The notes under the pieces are model-generated. The model searched no databases, was not told where the DNA came from, and saw only the letters and a list, made by a program, of their open reading frames with translations. From a bacterium (GTDB taxonomy: Bacteria; UBP14; UBA6098; B30-G16), in assembly GCA_027007865.1 (NCBI GenBank), contig JALTEE010000487.1, positions 1-5,251 on the forward strand: a stretch of DNA of 5,251 nt, given 5' to 3'. This document shows positions 1 through 5,251 of the stretch, one piece after another; the stretch's first letter is position 1; every line of letters starts with the position of its first letter. The position numbers and the translations under genes were made by a program.

Positions 1-1010
1 CAATACTCGTATTTCCTGTTTTTGGCGGGAAATATGTCGCTGAATTTTTGGAAGTCGGCATCGGTGTTCGCGCTGCTGGCATCGGCGGAGCATACGCCGC
101 CGCAGGCGACGACGCTTCTGCATTCTGGTGGAATCCCGCATCGGTCGCATGGAACGATATCCCGCAAATATATATGATGCACTCCGCAATGTATAGCAAT
201 ATGTATCAACTCGATGCGCTGGCATACAAGGACAAACTCTTTGGAACATATCTCGCCGCTTCGATGATGCGAATGGGGACAGACCAAATCCCGTTCACGC
301 GAGAAAACGGATTTTATGATTATGGACCGGATGGCATTCCTGGCACAGGCGATGAAGGCGAAGGCAACGGAGTTTGGGATCCCGGCGAACCTGTCGATGC
401 TACAGCGATAGATATGCGCTCCGAAGGAGATTACGCACTGATTGGCGGCGCGGCATTCCCTGTGAGCCGAAAAATAGCGTGGGGGCTTTCGGGAAAACTT
501 CTACATCAGAATATCGGTGGATATACTAATTACGGCTTTGGCGCAGATATCGGCATCCGATTTCTCCCATCGGAAAAACTTACGCTGGGGCTTTCTGTTC
601 TCGATGTTACGGGAACACATCTGAACTGGAGCACGGGATATTCGGAGAGCAAACTGCCGTCCTTGCGGACAGGCGCCGCATATAAAATCCCGCTCAATAA
701 AAAAGGCACAATATCGTTGCTCACCACAGGCGATTTGGAAATCCGCTTCGAAGGCGCATCATCATCTTCTATGATTTTTATTGACCCGATAAGCATCGAC
801 ACGCATCTCGGCATCGAACTGTCGTTGTGGAAACATTTTTTCCCGCGCATCGGACTAGACCGCGACCAATTCACAACCGGTGCGGGATTGAAAATATCGC
901 GTTTCTCGCTCGACTACGCATTCGTGATGTCGTCGATAGATTATGTTCACCGCGTAAGTTTGACAGTCGATTTCAATCCGCGGCTACCGCCATCTGTGCA
1001 AAAACCATAG
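1..1010 (+). CDS. PorV/PorQ-family outer-membrane beta-barrel protein, 5' end cut off by the window edge
   Basis: The reading frame is open to the left edge: codons from base 3 give 335 residues before the TAG at 1008-1010. A TTG at 48 could be read as a start, but the frame upstream gives ILVFPVFGGKYVAEF, which looks like the end of a signal peptide followed by the F-L-E that normally precedes the family's first motif, so the true start lies outside. The next residues, GIGVRAAGIGGAYAAAGDD, then SAFWWNPAS, match the pattern of PorV/PorQ-type proteins (GxGxRAxGxGGAxxAxADDxxAxxWNPAG). The rest alternates short amphipathic strands rich in Gly and aromatic residues, and the last strand (VHRVSLTVDF) is followed by a short proline-rich tail. 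In Bacteroidota, PorV is an outer-membrane partner of the type IX secretion system, but many relatives in other phyla have no assigned role. I infer an outer-membrane barrel and do not assign a type IX role. serS follows after 35 bases. Confidence 0.82.
   Translation, partial: ILVFPVFGGKYVAEFLEVGIGVRAAGIGGAYAAAGDDASAFWWNPASVAWNDIPQIYMMHSAMYSNMYQLDALAYKDKLFGTYLAASMMRMGTDQIPFTRENGFYDYGPDGIPGTGDEGEGNGVWDPGEPVDATAIDMRSEGDYALIGGAAFPVSRKIAWGLSGKLLHQNIGGYTNYGFGADIGIRFLPSEKLTLGLSVLDVTGTHLNWSTGYSESKLPSLRTGAAYKIPLNKKGTISLLTTGDLEIRFEGASSSSMIFIDPISIDTHLGIELSLWKHFFPRIGLDRDQFTTGAGLKISRFSLDYAFVMSSIDYVHRVSLTVDFNPRLPPSVQKP
318..392 (+). other. Acidic Gly/Asp-rich insert in the barrel protein, possible calcium-binding surface loop
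   Basis: These 25 codons interrupt the barrel between two strand-like regions. The core reads GIPGTGDEGEGNGVWDPG and is followed by EP. The spacing of Asp, Asn, Glu and Gly resembles calcium-binding loops, and similar DGxPGTGDxGEGNGxxDxGE strings occur, from memory, in secreted and outer-membrane proteins of FCB-type bacteria. An extracellular loop is the natural location in a barrel. Calcium binding is inference only. Confidence 0.45.
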
Positions 1011-1033
1011 ATGATGCATCTGAAACTAAAACG

Positions 1034-1039
1034 AAAGGA
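1034..1039 (+). promoter_or_regulatory. Ribosome binding site of serS
   Basis: AAAGGA lies six bases upstream of the ATG at 1046, a normal Shine-Dalgarno spacing. It supports that start, as does the protein's N-terminus MLDLKFI, which is typical of bacterial SerRS. No convincing promoter is visible in the 35-base gap, so co-transcription with the barrel gene is plausible. Confidence 0.7.
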
Positions 1040-1045
1040 TAAAAA

Positions 1046-2314
1046 ATGCTCGACTTGAAATTTATATTAAATAACAGAGATTTAGTTAGAAAAGCGTGCG
1101 CAGATAAGCACGAACCCGACTATGTCGATGAAATCATCGACCTCGCTAAACTGCGCAAAATCTATGTCGCCGAACGAGACGAACTGCGCAAAAAACTCAA
1201 CGAAATTTCCGATGAAATCGGCAAAATCGCTCGCAAAAAAGGCAATATCGCTCCGCTGAAAACCAAAGCGAAGGGAATTTCAGAGCAGGCGAAATCTGTC
1301 GAAGAAGAACTGCGATTGACGGAAGCGAAACTCGACGATTTGCTGCTGCGCATAACGAACATTCCGCACGAATCGGTTCCAATCGGCAAAAGCGAAGCGG
1401 ACAATGTCGTTGTGCGCATCGAAGGCGAGAGCAAGAAATTCGATTTCGAGCCGAAAGACCACATAGAATTGAATGAGAAATTGCAAATCATCGATTTCGA
1501 GCGCGGAGCGAAAATCGCGGGCTCATTTTTCCCGCTCTTCGTCGGCGATGGAGCGAGACTCGTCCATTCGTTGATACAATTTATGCTGCATCAGCACACA
1601 GAAAATGGCAAATACCGCGAAATTTTTCCGCCATTCATTGCAAACCGCAAAACGATGATAGGAACCGGACAAATACCCAAACTCGAAGACGATATGTATC
1701 ACATCGAAGTGGACGATTTCTTCTTAATTCCCACAGGCGAAGTGCCGCTGGTGAATTTTGTCCGCGGTGAAACCCTTTCGGAAGACAAACTGCCGATATA
1801 TATGTGTGCTTATACGCCGTGCTTCCGCAGAGAAGCGGGTTCCTATGGCAAAGATACGAAAGGATTGATGCGACTGCACCAGTTCAATAAAGTGGAACTT
1901 GTCAAAATTGTTCATCCCGATAAATCCTATGAGGAATTGGAGGATTTGCTCGCGGATGCGGAAAGTATATTGAAACTGCTCGGTTTGCGCTATCGGATAT
2001 TAGAACTTTGCACGGCGGATTTGACATTTGCATCGGCAAAGACTTACGATATCGAACTTTGGGCGCCCGGCACAAAAAAATGGCTCGAAGTATCGTCTGT
2101 GTCGAACACAACAGATTTTCAGGCGCGACGGATGAACACGCGTTTCCGCAGCAATGCCGACGGAAAACTCCACTATGTGCACACATTGAACGGAAGTGGG
2201 ACAGCAGTGCCAAGACTGATTATCGCATTGATGGAGACTTATCAGAACAAAGACGGAACAATCACAATTCCTGACGCATTGCGAGATTTTTTCGGAAAAG
2301 AAAAAATCGGCTAA
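1046..2314 (+). CDS. serS: Seryl-tRNA synthetase (class II, bacterial type)
   Basis: This cytoplasmic enzyme activates serine with ATP and charges tRNA-Ser (and tRNA-Sec where present). The 422 residues are full length for the bacterial family. MLDLKFILNN is the usual N-terminus, followed by a charged helical hairpin at about residues 28-106 that forms the long coiled-coil arm gripping the tRNA variable arm. The catalytic core contains motif 1 around FPPF (194-197, proline 196), the serine-binding TxE loop as TGE (230-232), motif 2 as TPCFRREAGSYGKDTKG (257-273, with the F-R-x-E at 260-263), the FQARRM segment (358-363), and motif 3 as NGSGTAVPR (382-390) with its arginine at 390. All key residues I can place are present. 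Motif 3 has Pro 389 where E. coli has Gly. The start is supported by AAAGGA six bases upstream. The gene converges on the fibre gene with 21 bases between stops. Confidence 0.97.
   Translation: MLDLKFILNNRDLVRKACADKHEPDYVDEIIDLAKLRKIYVAERDELRKKLNEISDEIGKIARKKGNIAPLKTKAKGISEQAKSVEEELRLTEAKLDDLLLRITNIPHESVPIGKSEADNVVVRIEGESKKFDFEPKDHIELNEKLQIIDFERGAKIAGSFFPLFVGDGARLVHSLIQFMLHQHTENGKYREIFPPFIANRKTMIGTGQIPKLEDDMYHIEVDDFFLIPTGEVPLVNFVRGETLSEDKLPIYMCAYTPCFRREAGSYGKDTKGLMRLHQFNKVELVKIVHPDKSYEELEDLLADAESILKLLGLRYRILELCTADLTFASAKTYDIELWAPGTKKWLEVSSVSNTTDFQARRMNTRFRSNADGKLHYVHTLNGSGTAVPRLIIALMETYQNKDGTITIPDALRDFFGKEKIG
2285..2308 (+). repeat. Perfect 9-bp inverted repeat at the end of serS, possible weak terminator element
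   Basis: The arms are GATTTTTTC (2285-2293) and GAAAAAATC (2300-2308), separated by a six-base loop. It lies in the last codons of serS. A T-rich stretch follows only at 2331-2345 (TTTTTCTATCTTTTT), about 22 bases after the stem, and the stem is mostly A-T. This is not a standard intrinsic terminator. It could end the serS transcript weakly or be a by-product of lysine- and phenylalanine-rich coding. No better terminator is visible between the converging genes. Confidence 0.3.
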
Positions 2315-2335
2315 TTTTCAAATCTATAAGTTTTT

Positions 2336-5191
2336 CTATCTTTTTATCTCGGCAACTTGAAGCCAACTTCCTAATACATTACTGCTGCCACTACCGTCTC
2401 TGTATTCGAGAGTGTAATCATGACTCCCCGCAGATGGCTCGTCGATTATTGTAAATTGTATATTATCATAGCTGTTGTTATTTTTCGTTGTCTTTTTTGT
2501 TGATGCGATTTCTGTACCGTCCCGCAGAACGCGGATTTCTACCCAACCGCCTAAGGTAGCTGTTTCCTCATAATTCGCACCTGCACAAATTAGAACAGAA
2601 CTTCCCGACGCACCTGTTCCGTGTGTTGTTATGGATACAGTGCGAAGATTTGTTCCCGCTGTACCGGAAGAATTATATGATTGGTCGTATCCTATCTCTT
2701 GGTTGTAAAAATCGCCATCTACACGAAAATCGCCAGATACCTGCAGCTTTGAAGTCGGCGGATTTACCCCTATGCCTAAATTTCCTGAAATATAATTGTT
2801 CGTTTCACCTGTGAGATAAAGTCCATATCTGTTAGCACCTGTGCTTATGTTCCCATAATAAAGATATGCATTATTAGGTTGATTCGCACCTGATTTCTGG
2901 TCGATTTTAGAATAAACACCATAGGCATTATTTATGTTCGATAGGGTTGAATCGTCATCGTTTGCTCGAACGCGTGAATATGTTCCGTAGGCATTGTTAA
3001 TAGTTCCAACAGCGGCATTGTGGGAATAGACATAGTTGTATGCTCCAACGGCATTATTCACATTGTTTCCTCGATTGTATGCGATATTGAATGCTCCACG
3101 CAAGTTCTGAACTGTTCCTGTGGTATCATTGAAATACGCTGTAGCTCCAACTCCAATTATATTATCTTGCCCCGATGTCGTATCGCTTGTCGAATATGCA
3201 GTGAATTGTCCGCCTCGAAGGTTATGGAATGTATAGCTTGCATTCGTATAAGCAACCCCATAGACACCATAAGCATTGGCATTATTCCCATTTTCCGTTA
3301 ATGAACTACGAGCTACTCCCTCGATGCCATATATATTTCGGTTCGCTGTTATCGTGGCGGTGTTCCGAGATGATGCGTATATACCATAGACATTTCCATC
3401 GCTCGTATAATTTTCTTGAACCCTTAATACATTATTTGTTTGATATGACGCATTTGCACCGAATGCAGAATGTTCGAGCACTCTTAATCCATTGTCGATT
3501 TGCAAACTGTCGCCCACTTCCAAAATACCATCTTCCCCATCGAGAATTGTATTGGTTTCGATTGTGTCCGCATCGAGTATTTTTTGGTCGTTCATATCGA
3601 TATCTTGAGCACCTGCAGAATTTCCAATTGCGAGTGTTTGCTCGAGATTTTCACCACCGCCTGGGGTTGAAGATATAGTTATACTATCCCCAGATTGCGC
3701 AAGTGTGATGTTGCTCCCAGATACGAGCGTTATGCTGTCCGTAAGCCACGAATTGCCATCAGCACGAAATTGCTGAAAAAATTTATTTGTAGTATCTAAA
3801 TATGCTCCGAGGGAATCGTAGATGGCGTTCGTGATTGTAGTGTCTGCGTATGCTCCGAGCGTGTCCAATAAAGCATAATTCGTCAGTGTGTCCCAGACAA
3901 TAGTTGTGTCAGCATAAACTCCTAATGTGTCCCATTTCACATCGAATGTAATCGAGTCGCCTGCCTGTGTGAGATTTACATCACCTGATACAAGGATTAC
4001 GCTATCTGTGAGCCAACTATTGCCATCGGCACGGAGCTGCTGAAAAGTGCCACTGCCACCACTGGCAAGATCGACCCATCCTGCGTCAGTTTGTCCATAG
4101 AATGTGTGGGCATCATTATCATAATATATTCTACCTTCATCTGCGGATGGGCTGCTTCCTGTTGGCACAAGTCGAAGGTTTGCAACCTGCCCACTGCCAC
4201 TTACTACAAGATTATTCGATATGGTCAAATCGCCGGTTGTGTAATCTCCGACAAGTAAAGAAGACCAGCCGGCATTATATCTTTCAATGTAAAAATCCTG
4301 GTTATCAGTAGACGATGCTCTTTTCATTCGCCAGCGGTTTGCGCCGGCAGATTGCAGATAGACTGTCGCAGACGATGCAGCAGGAGAATTTATATCGATT
4401 TCGACTTCATCTGTGCCGGTTCCGACTACTAAATTGCCTGTATTTTGAAGTGAACCGTCCAAACCGATAGAAAAACGAGTCGTTCCGCTGTCCTGCAATT
4501 TCATTAAACTTCCCGTTCCAGCAGTTCGATTGATGAATATCGATGGGTTCGAGCCAGCATCGGTCTGCGCTGCTGCTGGGGAAATCTCGACATAGTTTTC
4601 TTCGATGTTATCGACTCTCGCTTCAACTTCGTCGGTAGCATTTTGCATATCGTTTGCGTCGAGTCCACTCGCGGAATTGTCATACGGGATGTCTATTGCA
4701 GATATACTGTCTGCATCGCCAGAGGCATCAGAATCCCAGAGAATTTTATCCTGCGATACTGCACTATCGGCAATGGTAAGTGCGAAAGGTGAAGACAAAA
4801 GTTTTTCGCGCGGAGAAAGGACTGTCCAGGAATCTGACCAATTATCTTTAATGCTAACTTGAATGTAAAGTGTGGAATATTTTGTCAATACAGTATCAAT
4901 CCTTCTCCCGAGTGTATCGGAAAATAGCCCATTTTCACACCATATAGAATCGGCATCTGTCGCAGGTTCTTGTATCCAAACAGGCGAACCACCAGTTTCG
5001 GTCTGATATAATTCGTATTTGAAATAAAATCCGCCAGTCGAACTACCACTAGAATATGTGAACTCCCCCTGATAATTTATTGCTCTTGGTATATCTACGC
5101 CAAAGATAGCAGACGCATAAAATGCAAACATCGCAATTGCAATAGATACATTGCGATTTGCCGAAAAAATATTTTGAAAAACTCTTTTCAT
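2336..5191 (-). CDS. Secreted modular fibre-like repeat protein of unknown function
   Basis: Numbering here counts from the upstream in-frame ATG at 5206 (956 residues). I prefer the ATG at 5191 (residue 6, 951 residues): it has GGAA at 5201-5204 nine bases upstream and begins MKR, a normal signal-peptide start. A hydrophobic core at 20-35 ends near AIFG/VD. Residues 38-148 form a module with INYQG, GLFSDTLG and SPREKLLSSPFALT, a pattern I recall at the N-terminus of many secreted proteins of environmental bacteria. Residues 185-205 could form a short coiled coil. Residues 220-380 resemble phage tail-fibre segments, for example EGRIYYDNDAHTFYG and then WVDL. Two copies of a 34/35-residue block (388-421, 477-511) flank DTLG repeats. 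Tyr/Asn-rich repeats occupy 609-808, then GNLGIGVNPPTSKLQVSGDF (809-826 region). The C-terminus (about 836-956) looks like a beta-sandwich and ends AEIKR. I see no S74 endosialidase chaperone, type IX sorting domain, LPXTG-type anchor or membrane anchor. A surface fibre or adhesin is inference. Confidence 0.85.
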   Translation of the reverse strand: MKRVFQNIFSANRNVSIAIAMFAFYASAIFGVDIPRAINYQGEFTYSSGSSTGGFYFKYELYQTETGGSPVWIQEPATDADSIWCENGLFSDTLGRRIDTVLTKYSTLYIQVSIKDNWSDSWTVLSPREKLLSSPFALTIADSAVSQDKILWDSDASGDADSISAIDIPYDNSASGLDANDMQNATDEVEARVDNIEENYVEISPAAAQTDAGSNPSIFINRTAGTGSLMKLQDSGTTRFSIGLDGSLQNTGNLVVGTGTDEVEIDINSPAASSATVYLQSAGANRWRMKRASSTDNQDFYIERYNAGWSSLLVGDYTTGDLTISNNLVVSGSGQVANLRLVPTGSSPSADEGRIYYDNDAHTFYGQTDAGWVDLASGGSGTFQQLRADGNSWLTDSVILVSGDVNLTQAGDSITFDVKWDTLGVYADTTIVWDTLTNYALLDTLGAYADTTITNAIYDSLGAYLDTTNKFFQQFRADGNSWLTDSITLVSGSNITLAQSGDSITISSTPGGGENLEQTLAIGNSAGAQDIDMNDQKILDADTIETNTILDGEDGILEVGDSLQIDNGLRVLEHSAFGANASYQTNNVLRVQENYTSDGNVYGIYASSRNTATITANRNIYGIEGVARSSLTENGNNANAYGVYGVAYTNASYTFHNLRGGQFTAYSTSDTTSGQDNIIGVGATAYFNDTTGTVQNLRGAFNIAYNRGNNVNNAVGAYNYVYSHNAAVGTINNAYGTYSRVRANDDDSTLSNINNAYGVYSKIDQKSGANQPNNAYLYYGNISTGANRYGLYLTGETNNYISGNLGIGVNPPTSKLQVSGDFRVDGDFYNQEIGYDQSYNSSGTAGTNLRTVSITTHGTGASGSSVLICAGANYEETATLGGWVEIRVLRDGTEIASTKKTTKNNNSYDNIQFTIIDEPSAGSHDYTLEYRDGSGSSNVLGSWLQVAEIKR
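2783..3382 (-). repeat. Array of about ten ~20-residue Tyr/Asn-rich protein repeats
   Basis: Residues 609-808 (from the ATG at 5206) divide into units that mostly end in N-x-x-G or NAYG and restart with a hydrophobic-Tyr pair: ITANRNIYG, NNANAYG, FHNLRG, QDNIIG, VQNLRG, VNNAVG, TINNAYG, NINNAYG, QPNNAYL, then two shorter units ending NRYG and YISG. Units are 17-22 residues. At DNA level the NNA corner recurs on the + strand as GCATTATT at 2868, 2925, 3051 and 3279, and as GCATTGTT at 2991, but the units are otherwise diverged. The pattern of two short strands per turn with an Asn-rich corner suggests a beta-solenoid or a trimeric beta-fibre. Similar YGLY strings occur, from memory, in phage fibre and S74-type proteins. 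Confidence 0.75.
3674..3778 (-). repeat. Second copy of a 34/35-residue direct repeat (FQQ..SIT block)
   Basis: Residues 477-511 begin FQQFRADGNSWLTDS and end QSGDSITI. They repeat the block at 388-421 with one extra residue in the SGSNITLAQ stretch. The DNA of the two copies is still clearly alike at the start of the block, so this is a real internal duplication and not convergence. Confidence 0.85.
3788..3931 (-). repeat. Short DTLGxYADTT repeats between the two copies of the larger block
   Basis: Three ten-residue units are clear: DTLGVYADTT (426-435, bases 3902-3931), DTLGAYADTT (448-457, bases 3836-3865) and DSLGAYLDTT (464-473, bases 3788-3817). A fourth, decayed unit, WDTLTNYAL, starts at residue 438. 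Spacing is uneven (9-16 residues). The motif contains no cysteine and no known catalytic residues, so a structural linker or stalk is most likely. Confidence 0.8.
3944..4045 (-). repeat. First copy of the 34/35-residue direct repeat (FQQ..SIT block)
   Basis: Residues 388-421 begin FQQLRADGNSWLTDS and end QAGDSITF. The block follows a Gly/Ser linker (SGGSGT) that separates it from the tail-fibre-like segment. In sequence terms it reads as one compact beta-rich unit, and the second copy lies 55 residues further on. Confidence 0.85.
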
Positions 5192-5243
5192 TATAATCAA
5201 TTCCATTAGATACTTCAGAGTTTAGTTCAAGTGTCTATAATAA

Positions 5244-5251
5244 CAAAACTA
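5244..5251 (-). promoter_or_regulatory. Possible Bacteroidota-type -7 promoter element of the fibre gene
   Basis: Read on the minus strand, the last eight bases are TAGTTTTG, a full match to the TAnnTTTG element of Bacteroidota promoters. It sits 37 bases before the ATG at 5206 and 52 before the preferred ATG at 5191. The partner TTG element would lie outside the window. An overlapping TATTAT (5237-5242) could instead be a sigma-70 type -10 box. Six fixed bases in an A/T-rich stretch can arise by chance, and the organism's phylum is not established. Confidence 0.25.

Noticed and set aside
48..50. TTG at 48 as the start of the barrel protein
   Set aside because: The frame is open to the left edge, and the upstream residues look like the end of a signal peptide plus the first family motif. 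The gene is truncated by the window.
530..874. A 114-codon minus-strand ORF opposite the barrel gene
   Set aside because: It is a shadow of the barrel reading frame, with no motif and no ribosome binding site, while the plus strand matches a known family.
1011..1058. A 15-codon ORF beginning ATGATG directly after the barrel stop and overlapping the serS start (possible leader peptide)
   Set aside because: It is lysine-rich only because the gap is A-rich, has no ribosome binding site of its own beyond the end of the barrel gene, and has no serine-codon run or attenuator hairpin that would suggest control of serS.
2783..3382. CRISPR array or non-coding tandem repeat
   Set aside because: The DNA units are diverged, of uneven length, and keep one open reading frame; the periodicity is in the protein.
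3229..3678. A 149-codon plus-strand ORF inside the fibre gene
   Set aside because: It is rich in His, Arg, Cys and Tyr, as expected from the complement of the Asn/Asp/Thr-rich repeats, has no recognisable motif, and lies wholly within a gene with clear domains.
2336..5191. Trimeric autotransporter adhesin (YadA type)
   Set aside because: There is no C-terminal membrane anchor of four strands ending in an aromatic residue; the protein ends in charged AEIKR.

Overview
The window holds three genes and almost no non-coding DNA. A gene cut off at the left edge encodes an outer-membrane beta-barrel of the PorV/PorQ type (1-1010, +). Seryl-tRNA synthetase, serS (1046-2314, +), follows 35 bases later. 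A long gene on the opposite strand (2336-5191, -) encodes a secreted, modular, repeat-rich fibre-like protein of unknown function. The two strands converge with only 21 bases between serS and the end of the fibre gene.

The barrel protein implies a Gram-negative cell. Three things fit the FCB group (Bacteroidota, Fibrobacterota and related candidate phyla): the PorV/PorQ-type N-terminus, an acidic glycine-rich insert ending in WDPGEP, and a SerRS motif 3 that reads AVPR, closer to the ALPR form I recall from Bacteroidota than to the AVGR of E. coli. An eight-base match to the Bacteroidota -7 promoter element lies at the right edge, but it is weak evidence. The assignment is inference from a few motifs; I cannot name a phylum.

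The barrel gene and serS are on the same strand and closely spaced, so they may share a transcript, although their jobs (envelope and translation) are unrelated. The fibre gene has its own promoter region at the far right. Its product has a signal peptide, an N-terminal module common in secreted proteins of environmental bacteria, a central part built like phage tail fibres, a duplicated 34/35-residue block flanking short DTLG repeats, about ten tyrosine/asparagine-rich repeats of roughly 20 residues, a GIG-x-x-P-x-x-KL junction, and a C-terminal domain I do not recognise. No integrase, transposase, phage structural gene, tRNA, CRISPR array or insertion sequence is visible.

The most interesting object is the fibre gene: a chromosomal, secreted protein that combines phage-fibre-like parts with a private repeat array. 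I see no evidence here of a complete multi-gene novel system.
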